Assembly: GCA_033032865.1 (NCBI GenBank)
Contig: JAWHQI010000327.1
Span: 1,698,501-1,762,500 of the forward strand
Reading direction: 5' to 3'
DNA from: Dactylorhiza incarnata
Taxonomy: Eukaryota > Streptophyta > Magnoliopsida > Asparagales > Orchidaceae
Length of the DNA stretch: 64,000 nucleotides
The notes under the pieces are model-generated. The model had not been told where the DNA came from. It made no database searches and was given only the letters and a program-made list of their open reading frames with translations. Below, in pieces: positions 32,765 to 44,045 of this stretch (positions within the stretch are counted from its first letter, which is position 1; the number at the start of each line of letters is the position of its first letter). The position numbers and the translations under genes were made by a program.

Positions 32765-34129
32765 TTAATTTAAATAAACCATCACATATATACCCTTTAC
32801 CAATAAAACATCATTAAATGTTATTACAACTTTATTTGACTCTAAGACAATTTTATAACCCCTCTTCACTAGTAAGGATCCGCTCACAAGATTCTTCCTA
32901 ACTCTCGGCACATAAAGCACATCTTGCAAGGCTAGTGTTTTCCCGGATGTCAACCTAAGATCCACTCGCCCGCGTCCAAGTATTTGTGCCGAAGAAGCAT
33001 CTCCTAAGATCACGCTTCCTCCACTGATGTCCTGAAAGGTGGCAAAGCAAGAACGATCAAAACAGGTATGAACATTTGCTCCGGAATCAAGCCACCAATC
33101 TGATGAACAAGTGAGAAGAAGACTTGGAGAATAATCTAACCTGAAGATAGGTTGATCCGGTGCTTGGATCATGTTGGCCTGAGGCTTGTCTCCACGAGAC
33201 TTGCCAATCACGGGTTCTGTCTTTTTGTAGAAGCAGTTGGTAGACAGATGGTTTGTGCGGCCGCAGATGAAGCACCATTTCCCTTTACCTGGGTTTTGGT
33301 TTGAAGGACCAGGCTTGGGATGATTTGGTTTCTGATGGCGGGAACCTGGACGGAAAGGCTTCTTATGGATCTTGCATTTGCCTTTGAAGTGATGGTTGGA
33401 GGAAGGATTGCCATGAGATTCGGTTAGATTAACTTTAGGAGCATGGTCTTTGGGAGTTTTAGAACTCTTAGACTTATGTTCCTCCTCTATGCGGATTGCA
33501 TTTTGGATTTGAACGTAAGTAAGGTTTGATTGATCATGCCTTAGTCTAGTGCTAAAGCCGGACCAGGAATCGGGAAGTGCATCAATGAGACAAACCACTA
33601 AATAATTTTCGAAAAGAATTGAGCCATCGGCTCGGATCTTGGACAACAACTCATTTAGTTGATGGAGTTGAGGGTTGATGGGCTTAGTAGCATCAATCTT
33701 GAATTTGTGGAGGTTGGAAACATTTTAGCGTTCTATACCCGCATTGTCAAGGTTATAGCGCGCTTCAAGTTCATACCACAATTCCTTAGCCGTACGATAT
33801 TGAAGGAAGACATCGTAAAGGCTATCGGACAAAGCACTTAGGATTCGGTTACGACAATGATATTCAACATCTACCAGATCTCTATAAGGAAGACGTCTTA
33901 CGTAGGTTCTAGTGGTGTTTGCAGTTGAAGATGAGGACGATGGTAATGTCGAAGCAACTGCATTTGCAGCGCTAGGGATTTCAGTTTCTGTAGGAGGGGC
34001 ATCGAAGATGGCAGACAAAAGACCTAGGGTATTTAACCAATATTCGACTTGTGCTTGCCAACGACGAAAACCGTTACCGTTAAATTTCTCAGGTTTGATC
34101 CCGACAGAATCCTCAGATCTAGATGCCAT
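32765..34129 (-). pseudogene. Copia gag and protease, interrupted
   Basis: ATG at 34129 opens MASRSEDSVGIKPEKFNGNGF with a copia gag start. A TAG at about 33725 stops it after 134 codons; the same frame resumes (33649-32765) with LRHDQSNLTYVQIQNAIRIEE, the CCHC knuckle CFICGRTNHLSTNC, and the protease WWLDSGANVHTCFD with intact DSGA. One nonsense codon is the only break in this stretch. Confidence 0.9.
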
Positions 34130-34248
34130 TACAGATTTCTGAAATTTAAAATATAAACAATAAATTGCTGTATATATGAAAATGAAAGCAGACAGAAATA
34201 TTTTGATTTTATTTATTTTGTTGATGTGGAACTACAACTTCTTTAGAT

Positions 34249-35467
34249 TGTTGGAATATTTTCTTCTATATTCTTATATTAATATACAAAGTGATATATT
34301 TTCGTTTTTTAAAAAACTTTAACAGAAACAGCAGATGTATATATATATGAATAGCAATATTAATAAAATTGCATGAAGAGGATGAGAAATAAAATAGAGT
34401 AATTTATAGTTCAGAATCGAGCCTGGGTAGGCGTGTGGTCACTGCCCTATAGAAGTTGCACCACCCTCCGGCAGGGCTTTCAACCGATGCTCACTCCTCC
34501 AAGGTACAACACCCGACTAGATCCCGAAACTCCGATGTGCGCGGACACCGAAGAAGCACAGAGCACCCGAACAACCTCTTGATGAAGCAAATGTAAAGAA
34601 GAGGAATCACGTAGAAGATCGTTAAAACAGAGAGAGCAGAAGAGCATATATGAGAGCGATGGTTCTTTCTGAGAAGAACGACAATATATAAAGACAGAAA
34701 ATCTCCGGAAAAGGAGGATCTTGAAAACGGCAATATTAAAACCATAATAAGTATTGATGGTTATAATTGGAAGGATCATAATCGGGAAGATAAACGTTGA
34801 ATATTTCCAACGTAAATAATGACGAGAAACACGCGTAAAAGAGCGGTTAAGAAAGCGCGTTAAACGGCAGAACGCGTGAAAGCAATTCGACGGAGTGTCG
34901 AATCCCAATCGACGCAGCTTTGAATTTCACTCAAAGCAATACGACGCGAAGCGGGTGCGTCGAAATCAATTCGACGCAGCTTCGACTAGAGACTACCCTA
35001 TCGACGCAGCTTTGAATGCCAGTCGACGCAACTCTGGCAGTCGACGCGACTTCGAGTTTCACTCGACGCAAGTCGACTTCTATTCGACGTTACTCTGAAT
35101 AAAACTCTAAAACTATTTTGTACAAAAAATACAATTCAATTATTCCCCAAATCCATATCCGGATCCGGTCCGGTCCGGTGCGGTGCGTGCGCGCGCGCGT
35201 GTGGTTCATAGATTCTCCTTATGTTATTTTAAACAAATAAGAATGAGTGAAAACATATATATACCCTCTACCTAAAAAACAAATGAGCATGGTGGGACTA
35301 ATGGGTTCATCCTTTCATTTATGAAAGGTTTCCCTCCAAATTATTTGGGTTCCCTCCAATTTGGTTTTGGAGCTTTTCATCAAATATGAATAGCCAAACA
35401 TCAAACACCATACAAGGCTCCAAAGAACATTTATGAAATAAATGTTTTATAAATAAAATTCCTAACA
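34249..35467 (-). repeat. 5' LTR of the 28272 copia
   Basis: It is highly similar to 28272-29525. It starts (minus) TGTTAGGAATTTT at 35467 and ends ATTCCAACA at 34249. The sequence just inside on the minus strand is ATCTAAAGAAGTTGTAG, which is not the usual initiator Met primer site. Confidence 0.92.
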
Positions 35468-35524
35468 ATTGGATCACCCAAACGCAAACCCCTAACTCCA
35501 TTCCATTGTCATCGATTCCTGTAG

Positions 35525-35594
35525 GAGGATCTCAGGCTACACTCTGCGACATCCGCCGGCCGATTACGCTCTCCGACATCGCCATCCAACATAG
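35525..35594 (+). CDS. Possible host exon 2 (uncertain)
   Basis: After TTCCTGTAG the frame from exon 1 continues without stop through GGSQATLCDIRRPITLSDIA to CATAG followed by GTACTC, a possible donor. It could instead run on to a stop at 35701. The whole proposal depends on the intron that now holds the 7.2-kb copia. No domain was recognised. Confidence 0.2.
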
Positions 35595-35699
35595 GTACTC
35601 TACATCTCCTCATTCCACACTTCCTGCTACCACACATCCTTTCTGCTACAAGGTTTCTTTTTTACATACTCTCTTTGATATTGATTCAATTTATTGCCA

Positions 35700-36940
35700 G
35701 TGATCCACATTTCTGCTTCAGTCTACTGAAGATCTTTGTTCTATAGGTTCTCCTTTCTCAATACTTCAATCTATGTTTTTTCATTCTTCTTTTTTCATTC
35801 TAATTTTTTCATTCTAATTTTTTCATTCTAATTTTTTTCATTCTAATTTTTTCATTCTAATTTTTTAAGTTTAGTTCTTCTCGTATAAATCTATAATTTT
35901 ATGTAAGTTCTACCTAATTTCCAAGATGCGTTCATTCTTGCAGTTGGTCATTTTAAACAATCAACCAACACATGTACCGGCACTTTGCTCCATCTGAGAT
36001 TGTGCTTCCATACATCTAGATTTCTTAAAATATTTTCAATTATTTGCTGCACCACAAAATGCGTTCATTCAAAGCTCTCTAACCTTCATTGCTAGATATA
36101 ATTATTGTTGTTTTGGTATACTCCAATTCCTTTTTGGATATATATATATACAAAATAAATTTCAATGAAGTATACCGTAAATGTTTTCATTGAAATATTA
36201 AACACAATAGGAATTAAAAAAAAAATTTGATTTCAACCGAATCAACTTGAGGGGATTATATAATAGCTAGATTATCCTTTAGAGAGCTCTATGATAATTA
36301 TCCTTTAAAACACCTTGCATCATGAGTGATTACCTGGATACAGTCTAAAGTAACATACTGTAACTTTGCCTATGCAATTAAACAGAGTGTCATATATTCA
36401 TTTTCTCTTTTGCTGCTCCAGCTTTCTTGCAGCTGGTCAAATATTTTCACTGTATAGCAACTTAATGAGCTTAATTAAACCAAAAAAGCATACTATTCCT
36501 ACTACCAAAAAAATATACATTGACATCTTATTCGTAAGGTAATCAATTTCGGCAGAATATAAATTGTGTAAGGGTGCTTAGAAGTATTAGTCAATTAGTG
36601 GCTAAGCGAAACATGTTAGTCTCTGTGATGAATGCTTATAGGGCTGCTCCGTAGTATTGGCCGATAGAGGGTCAAGCGGAGCAGATAGATTTAGCGTAGA
36701 ATTTACTCTATTTGAATTTCTTTAGTTTACGTTAATGTGATTCGATGAATTTACTGTAGAATTTATTATGTTTTCAAGTCTATTTCGGACTGAAATGTTA
36801 TGCCCTCGATTTCTGCAGTGCCCTCGATATTCTTGTCCTGGTTATACCCTTGATTTCTGCATTGCACTGCACGACAATGCAGCAATCTGCACTGCTATTA
36901 GCAATGCAGAAATCTGCACTGCTAATATATTATCAGTGCA
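35700..36940. other. Unassigned DNA with a short tandem repeat
   Basis: No recognised coding sequence. A TTTTTTCATTCTAA repeat of 14-15 bp occurs about six times at 35780-35870. The rest is AT-rich and could be host intron or intergenic DNA, or part of the Helitron-like element that ends near 37302. Confidence 0.5.
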
Positions 36941-36943
36941 GAA

Positions 36944-37268
36944 ATGCCGCCCCCACGATAAATGTCGCCCCCCACGACAAATGTCGCCCCCCCCACTACA
37001 AATGTCGCCTCCCACGACTTATGTCGCCCCCACGATAAATGTCGCCCCCCACGACATATGTAGCCCCCCCCACGACAAATGTCGCCCCCAGGACAAATGT
37101 CTCCCCCCACGACAAATGTCGCCCCCACGACAAATGTCGCCCCCCACGACAAATGTCAGCTCACGACAAATGTCGCCCCACACAACAAATGATGCCCCCA
37201 CGACAAATGTCGCCCCCACGACAGATGTAGCCCAAACGACAAATGTCGCCCCCACGACGAATGTCGCA
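36944..37268. repeat. Array of about 17 CGACA-AA-TGTCG palindromes
   Basis: The unit CGACAAATGTCG, a 5-bp inverted repeat around AA, recurs every 17-21 bp, separated by C-rich spacers (CCCCCA). Many units are perfect and others have one or two changes. It sits just inside the 3' end of a plus-strand Helitron-like element (end GTCACTCA at 37302). The ORFs over it are artefacts. Confidence 0.92.
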
Positions 37269-37320
37269 TTGCATAGGGCCGGAGGCCCGTGCCTGTCACT
37301 CATATATATATATATATATA

Positions 37321-37888
37321 CGAGCATCTTCGCACAGGCTACACCCGTGCTCGATGCTCTCGGGCGGCCATCGGCTGCATCAATGCGGGTTTCGCCCGCA
37401 TAAAGTTCGTGCGAAGATGCTCGCACGGGCTTTGCCCGTGCTCGCTGACTCGTAGCGGGCTGCGCCCGCATTCGACAGTACCCGGCCGGCGACGGCTGGC
37501 TTTGCCCGCAATATGTACATATGAGTACTCAAAATGACCGTAAAAAAATATACATCAATATTTTATGATTATTTTTTTCAAAAACATTTATATTTCAACA
37601 AAAAATCATTTTAAAGTGAGCTATTATATTTTGAAATTAGTTTTGTAGGCCTAATGATAACCTGCCATTGTAGGTTTAGGAGGTCTACTAAAAACTTTTG
37701 GATATTATGTATTTCCATTTTTATTTTTATTATAAGAATTTTGTGTAATTACACAAATAGTTATTATATTTTATGAATTTCCATTTTTGTATAATATATG
37801 TTAAGTCATTGGAGTAAATGAATGAGGCTATATTTGGCAATCTTGAATGTTGCACCAAAGACAACTTCTTCTATATAGTAGTTAAAGA
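37321..37888 (-). mobile_element. Helitron-like element D, non-autonomous
   Basis: On the minus strand it starts TCTTTAACTACTATATAG at 37888 and ends GAAGATGCTCG followed by T at 37321. Both flanks are (TA)n. It is homologous to element A (10442-11309) but about 300 bp shorter. The GC-rich part (37320-37510) has CGGGCTTTGCCCGTG and GCGGGCTGCGCCCGC palindromes and shares 'acagtacccggccggcgacgg' with element A. It has no ORF with a domain. Confidence 0.58.
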
Positions 37889-37912
37889 TATATATATATA
37901 TATATATATACA

Positions 37913-38740
37913 CGAGTGACAGTGCACGGGGAGCCTCCCGTGCCCCGCGTGACAGTATCATGTCCGCCCCCGGCACGCACTCAGATATTTTTTTTCTTTT
38001 TTTCTTTTTTTTTTAAAATTTTAAAAAAATAAAATATTATGTATTTTATTTTTAAAATATTCATATTTTATAAAATATTTTGTATTTTTTTCTATTTCTC
38101 TCTCCAATTCCGCCACCCTTTCTCCTCCCTCTCTCTCTCTCTTAATTGTGGGCCCCACTCCCTCTCTCCCCTCTCTCCCTCTCTCTTCCTCTCTGCTTAT
38201 TTATTTCTCTCTCTTTCTCTCTCCAATTCAAAGATGCCGCCCACTTTCTCCTCCCTCTCTCTTAATTGTGGGCCCCACTCTCTCTCCCTTTCCCTTTCTC
38301 TCTCCTTATCGAACGATCGATATTAATTGCCTGGGCAATACACCGATAAGAGGATTTCTTTATATATTAGTCGTGGGTGGCGACATTTGTCATGGTGGAC
38401 GTCAATTGTCGTGGGGGAAGACATTTCTCATGGTGGACGTCAATTGTCGTGGGGGAAGACATTTGACGCGGGGGAAGATATTTTTTGTGCGGGCAACATT
38501 TGTCGTGGCGGGCATCATTTGTCGTGGGGGCGACATTTATCGTGGGGAAAGATATTTGTCATGGGGGCGACATTTGTCGTGGGGGGGGGGGGGGGGCGAT
38601 ATTTGTCGTGGGGGTAGATATTTGTCATTGGTGGCGACATTTGTCGTGGTGGACGTCAATTGTCATGGGGAAAGACATTTGTCGTGGTTGCGACATTTGT
38701 CGTGGGGGGTATCATTTGTCGTGGGGGCGACATTACAATA
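37913..38740 (-). mobile_element. Helitron-like element E with palindrome array
   Basis: Its 3' end on the minus strand is GCACTGTCACTCG followed by TG and (TA)n, next to element D. A GC hairpin (CACGGGGAGCCTCCCGTG) lies 6-10 bp inside. AT-rich and CT-rich DNA follow (37985-38310), then the array at 38377-38735. The 5' end was not located, so the right limit is only the end of the array. Confidence 0.45.
38377..38735. repeat. Array of about 19 CGACATTTGTCG palindromes
   Basis: These are reverse-complement units of the array at 36944-37268, with G-rich spacers (GTGGGGG). A G run of about 16 lies near 38583-38596. The orientation agrees with element E being on the minus strand. Confidence 0.9.
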
Positions 38741-39793
38741 AAATAGACATCCCAAAAAATCAAAAGGCAAATTAAAAAAAGGCAGTCACATGAGTTTTTT
38801 TTTTATTTTGCCATTAACACTGATGGAAATTTAATGGATTTTCTTGGTGTTTCTTTTTTTGGTTACAATTTTGTTGGTGTTTCTACTGCTTACCAAAAGA
38901 TGTAAACTTTGTGCTATAAGATAGGCAAAAACTTACTACTGACATTGAAGTACATAATCAGCATGTGTTTCCGAGGTAAATCAATAAAAATTAGTGTTGC
39001 ATTGTAATACACGATCAACATGGGCTTCCAAGGTAAACTAATGTATTTTATTGTTTCATTATGAATATGTTTTTGTGAGAGTCCAACTAACTTACTCTAA
39101 ATACCCATTAAAAAGGTTCTCTAAGATTAGGTTCCAATTAAGAACTACTACCAAATCCAGAATTTATGCATGCGTCTATTAGCAAAGAGGGTATATTATG
39201 AGAACCATGAAATCTCTCCACTCCATTTGAAATGAGACATCCTAAGTAAGATAAAAAAAATCTGTGCAAAAGGATGGGGAGAAAACATCCTAAAACCATA
39301 ATTAGTTAAAACCATAATAAAACCATTGTAATCCAAATAATACACACCCAAATAATCTATAATAGTGAATTTCAAAATACATTCCTAACTGGAATAAAAC
39401 CATTGCACTGTCTATGTTGTAGTAATTGTAAAATCCAATATGAAATAAGTTTATGGTTAAAATTCTTAAGAAAGTAGATCCCATGAACCAATTTACCCAT
39501 AAATACTTGTCCAAAACATCTCCAGAAAAATAAAATGGCATCTCATTAATCTTTTTAGAATATAGAACTCACATCATAACTGGAAGAAGATTAACAGTAG
39601 ATCAACATCATATAGAACTCACATCATAAATGGAAGAAGATCACAACATATAGAACTCACAACATAAATGGAAGCATAAATGGAAAAATTTAAAACCTTG
39701 AGTTGAAGATGAACAGTAGATCTTATGTATTAAGCGATGTAGTTGGAAGCAGTGTTGGGGACGTTCACCTACATTATAGAGCAATTTCCTTTA
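38741..39793. other. Unassigned DNA
   Basis: No ORF with a recognised domain and no terminal repeats. Short direct repeats of 'tatagaactcacatcataaatggaagaag' occur at 39560-39680. Confidence 0.5.
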
Positions 39794-40199
39794 GAGCATC
39801 TCCAATGGGGAGCTCTATATTTAGAGCTCCCCATTGTACCATGTTCTCTAAATATAGAGAACATGGTTAGAGCAACTCCAACCATGTTCTCTATATTTAG
39901 AGAACATGATGTATATTAATTTATTTTATGTATATTTTAGGTAGGTTTTATGTATATTTTATGTATTTTGTATTTATATAATATGTATATATATACGTAT
40001 ATATTTATATTATTATAATTATTATTATTTTTGTATTATATTATTTTATGAAATTCAAAAAAAAAATAAGCGTTACGTAATTAAAAGTTACGAGTACATA
40101 ATTAAAATAAAATAAGCATTACATAATTCAAACAAAATATTACATCTGCAATTAAAACTAAAATTCTAGGAGGTCATCGTTAGGTTCGCCGTGTTGCCA

Positions 40200-40415
40200 A
40201 TGTTGGTGTGAGTGGAGAAGGAATCCAATGCTGGGAAAAAAATAAGATGCCGGATTAGATGTTGACAAGATTGATATGACAAAACCTGGTGTGAGTGGAG
40301 AAGGAATCCAATGCTGGGAAAAAAACAAGAGGCCGGATTAGATGTTGACAAAATTGATGTGACAACACACTGGTATGAGTGGAGAAGGAATCCAATGCTG
40401 GGTATAATCTATATA
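40200..40415. repeat. Tandem repeat in the PIF 5' region
   Basis: GTGGAGAAGGAATCCAATGC recurs at about 40212, 40298 and 40379, preceded by 'gtgacaaaacctggt'-like text, giving a period of 81-86 bp. It lies just upstream of the transposase start. Confidence 0.8.
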
Positions 40416-40469
40416 AACACCAGTTCCGGTTAGCCAAAAATACCTTCAGAACAATCTACACTACAAAAA

Positions 40470-41848
40470 ATGAACTATGAAGCGGGGTCATCCCATTTGC
40501 GATCTTCATCGTCTTCAGACGATGAACGTGAATGTGAGAAACAACAATTATTTTTGCAACAACTCCTCCAGTGGAAAAAACACAGGGATGAATGGGAGCA
40601 AGAAGATGAAATTTTAGCTCGTATGTATGCCTCTAACATTGCCATAATTGCTCAACTTCAACATGAAGAGCGCCCGCGACGTAGAGGTTCAGTACCTGGC
40701 CACATGGTGATCAATCGGGGGAGGATTGAAGGTAGCACTAGACTTTGGAATGATTCCTTCTCCGAGCACCCCACTTATGGGGAAACATTTTTTCGAAGAA
40801 GATTCCGCATGCGGAAGACTCTTTTCCTTCGCATTGTCATTGCAGTGCAGGAGTATGACAATTTCTTTGTTCAAAAGAAGGATGGTGTTGGTAAGCTTGG
40901 ACTATCAACATTACAAAAAATTACAGCAGCATTTCGTATGTTAGCATATGGAACATCAGCTGATAATTGCGATGAATACATTCGAATTGGTGAGTCAACT
41001 GTGATTCAATGCTTGAAAAGGTTTTGCAGGGCAATTGTACAATTGTACAAGGACGAATATTTGAGATATCCCAATGCGAATGATGTAGCAAGATTACTAC
41101 AGAAAGGTGAAGAACGAGGGTTTCCAGGGATGCTGGGAAGTCTAGATTGTATGCATTGGCAATGGAAAAACTGCCCAACAGCATGGGCAGGCCAATATTC
41201 AGGACGCCATGGTGGACCAACAATCATACTCGAGGCAGTAGCATCATATGACTTGTGGATATGGCATGCATATTTTGGCTTGCCGGGCTCTAACAATGAT
41301 ATCAATGTTCTGCAGTCGTCCCATTTATTTGCCAATTTAGCTGAAGGTATTACGCCGCCTACTCATTATACAATCTTGGGGAAAAATTATGATGTTGGTT
41401 ATTACTTAGCTGACGAAATATATCCGAAATGGTCAACACTGGTTCAAACTATTTCACACACACAAGATAAAAAAAACAATACTTCGTAATGATGCAAGAA
41501 GCATGCCGAAAAGATGTAGAGCGAGCCTTTGGAGTTCTTCAATCACGTTTTGCAATTATTAAGGGGCCGTGTCATTTTTGGGATAAACATGTGTTACATG
41601 ATATCATGACAGCTTGCATTATAATGCACAATATGATTGTCGAAGACGAACGAGATGAAAATGAAGATGTCGATATTTCTGCGCCGCCACCGACCCAGAA
41701 TGTGGAAGAGATGGACACAAGTGAAGCCGAAAGATTTTGTCAATTCCTAAGCCGACACAAGAAGATCAAAGACAGAGATGCACATTTTGCACTTCGAGAT
41801 GCACTGATTGAACATTTGTGGGAACGACATGGCAATGAAGCTATGTAG
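40470..41848 (+). pseudogene. PIF/Harbinger transposase (DDE nuclease), one frameshift
   Basis: ATG at 40470 leads a Ser/Asp/Glu-rich start and the helical region (WNDSFSEHPTYGETFFRRRFRM, FRMLAYGTSADNCDEY, GESTVIQCLKRF). The DDE domain has its first D in GMLGSLDCMHW (about residue 226) and second D in GSNNDINVL (about 277). An 8-A run at 41469-41476 is one base short, which ends the first ORF at 41489. The next frame carries the third acidic residue (RKDVERAFGVLQSRF) and the C-terminus to 41848. It would cut and join DNA at TTA sites, normally with a Myb-like partner. It is close to intact, so decay is recent or the base is variable. Confidence 0.9.
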
Positions 41849-42269
41849 TTTTCAAAATATTATGCATTTTAAAATTAATGTATTTTGGTGTATGCATGCG
41901 CAATTTTAAGTAGTAAAATATCTTATTCTGCTCTTTGCATGATCAATAATATTTAGAAAATATTCAATATTAGTCTCATTTTGTAGGTAACGGAAAGACA
42001 ATTTTTTTGATATATTATATGTAAAATTTGGAGAAATATACTAGCGGCTGCGGGCGTTATAAAATTATACGCAAATTTAAAATAATACAAAATTTATTTT
42101 AATTTAAAAAAAAATAGAGGAGCGGCATTTCCACTCCTCCTCCTCTAAATTTAGAGGAGGAGGGAGCGGAAATGCCGCTCCCTCCAAATTTGGAGCGCCA
42201 AATGGCGCTCCGTTGGAGCCCACCGGACTCCATTTTCCGGAAAATGGAGTCCGGTTGGAGATGCTCTTA

Positions 42270-43800
42270 GAATTAGTAAAATAGAGCTTCGACCTTGTCA
42301 ACAATTAACTGAAAAATTCGACAATCCAAAATAAATCATTGCAAGGGCAGTCAAGAATCATCGTTGAGCCAAAAAATTGTTTTTTGATAATTATTTTAAA
42401 AAATGAATATGCTGGAGTAAGAAGTTGTGGCTGCCAAACTTGAAGCTAAGATCACTCATCAACTAAAATGAATTCTCTACATTCATGTTTTTATGTTCTA
42501 AGGGACCATTGCATTAACTTGGCCTCACCATTACAATATGCGATTAAGCTCTAGTATCATAGATCTGTCCGATGTTAAAATTCTCTCTATACTACTCCAG
42601 GATAGTCAACCTAACAAAAATGAACTTCCACTATCTAGATTACTCTAACCAGTTGCTCTTCAGTAAACTTCCATGCCATACGTTGTTGTATTTTGCAAGC
42701 AAGTTAGTCCATACAGTTCACATGACTACAAAGCCCATCACTAAACTAATAGCCAACCCAAACATATAATACTGGAGTGATTCAGCATATCACTGAACAA
42801 ATTCCCATCACCCAACTAAGCTCTTTGGCCTTATCTTACAAATCATGTCCGTCATACTACACCCACAACAAAGATAATACTTAATGGCAAAGATACACCC
42901 TATAAAACATTCTTATAACCCTAAAACTGAATAATTTGGTTCCAATTACTTACCTATGCTCCCGTTAGGAAGAATGAAAGCCCTTGAAATGGTGGTGGGA
43001 GTAAGGGATTCGAAACCCAGTTCACACCGAATTTATGTGCAAATGGATGGCGGAGCGGCATGGAGTTGTAAGCCCTGCAGTCGAAACCCTCTTTGCATTG
43101 GAGTTTTGTGCAGATGGACGAAGGAGCGCCGGTCCGATAGGAACCCTAGCGGCAGTCTGCAAATGCAAAAGACCAGGAGAAAGCAAACGAAGATGAGAGA
43201 ATCTTCTGAGGTGGAGGTCAGAGGGAAGTTGTTGGAATGAAAGTTGGAACCGTATCGGCACTCGGTAATAGCAGGAGAGAAGAGCCAGAGAGAAAATGAA
43301 GAAGAAAGAATCTTTCTCCGGCGGTCATCACGATTGCACCTGAACCTCTTCAAAATCGAGAGCTATGGAGCATTTAAGAGAGGCATTGTGCGGTGGAAGC
43401 GAGGCTTTAGGAGAGGCTCAAAGAAACTGGTTGAGGTCTTCGCCGATGGCGTGAACTCCACAGAGGTTTGCGGCGGCAAGAAAAAGGAAGGTCGTTGATG
43501 ACTTCGGGGGATAGAGGACTTCGGGAGCTGGAGGAATCCTGCTGCAGAGGTGAAAGATGACCTAGGTCAGGGAGGAAAGGGGAAGTTGAGAGCGCAAAAT
43601 GCACGACGTCGAGCGAAATGCTAAGTGCGAGAGGAACGATGGTTTTTTTTAATTCTCGAATGGGATCGGGAATGAGGAGAGAGAGGGAGGGATGTGGAGG
43701 TTGATAATTGAACGGTTCTTATTAATCAAACCATAATTAAGGGTGCAGATTTTTTGAATGAATTTTTATTTCACGCTAATCGCAGACCGTAGTATTTCTT
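42270..43800. other. Unassigned DNA
   Basis: About 1.5 kb without recognised coding sequence. ORFs of 79-106 codons at 42956-43498 on both strands have no known domain, and their composition does not favour one. It may be degraded host DNA. Confidence 0.5.
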
Positions 43801-43808
43801 TTTAAAAT

Positions 43809-44044
43809 AGTATATATATGTATATATATATATTTATATATGTATATATATGTATATATATATGTATATATATGTATATATATATGTATATATATACGAT
43901 ATATATATGTATATGTATATATATGTATATGTATATGTATATATGTATATGTATATTTATATATGTATATGTATATATAGATATGTATATATATATATGT
44001 ATATATATGTATATATATGTATATATATATATATTATATATAGA
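43809..44044. repeat. TA/TATG microsatellite, about 235 bp
   Basis: Nearly pure (TA)n with regularly spaced TG (tatatatg units). Long ORFs of Y, I, M and V codons here are artefacts. The tract ends exactly where a retrotransposon fragment begins. Confidence 0.95.
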
Positions 44045-44045
44045 T

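Larger units (their letters stand above)
28272..35467 (-). mobile_element. Ty1/copia retrotransposon, complete length, TSD ATTGG
   Basis: Two LTRs of about 1.25 kb enclose gag, protease, integrase, RT and RNase H on the minus strand. ATTGG flanks it exactly (28267-28271 and 35468-35472). Stops and frame changes split the polyprotein into at least five pieces. No TGGTATCAGAG primer site follows the 5' LTR. Between RNase H and the 3' LTR (29526-30131) is a non-coding stretch; the plus ORFs there (29606-30164) are not supported as genes. Confidence 0.93.
39794..42266 (+). mobile_element. PIF/Harbinger DNA transposon, TSD TTA
   Basis: The left end is GAGCATCTCCAA and the right end TTGGAGATGCTC, with TTA on both sides (39791-39793 and 42267-42269), as for PIF/Harbinger. 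Subterminal palindromes (39815-39915 and 42110-42240) flank a single transposase gene. The usual second ORF with a Myb/SANT-like domain is not found in the 2.47 kb. A second TTA-GAGCAACTCCAACC at 39867 could be an alternative left end. Confidence 0.88.

Noticed and set aside
36944..37268. CRISPR-like regular array
   Set aside because: The units are regular and palindromic, but the spacers are only 5-9 bp of C-rich sequence without unique content, and the context is a plant transposon.
36768..37403. 211-codon ORF with PPTTNVAPT repeats
   Set aside because: It is the translation of the palindrome array and has no independent support.
42956..43498. Opposed ORFs of 79-106 codons as a gene fragment
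   Set aside because: No domain is recognised, neither strand is favoured and there are no splice or homology signals strong enough to report.
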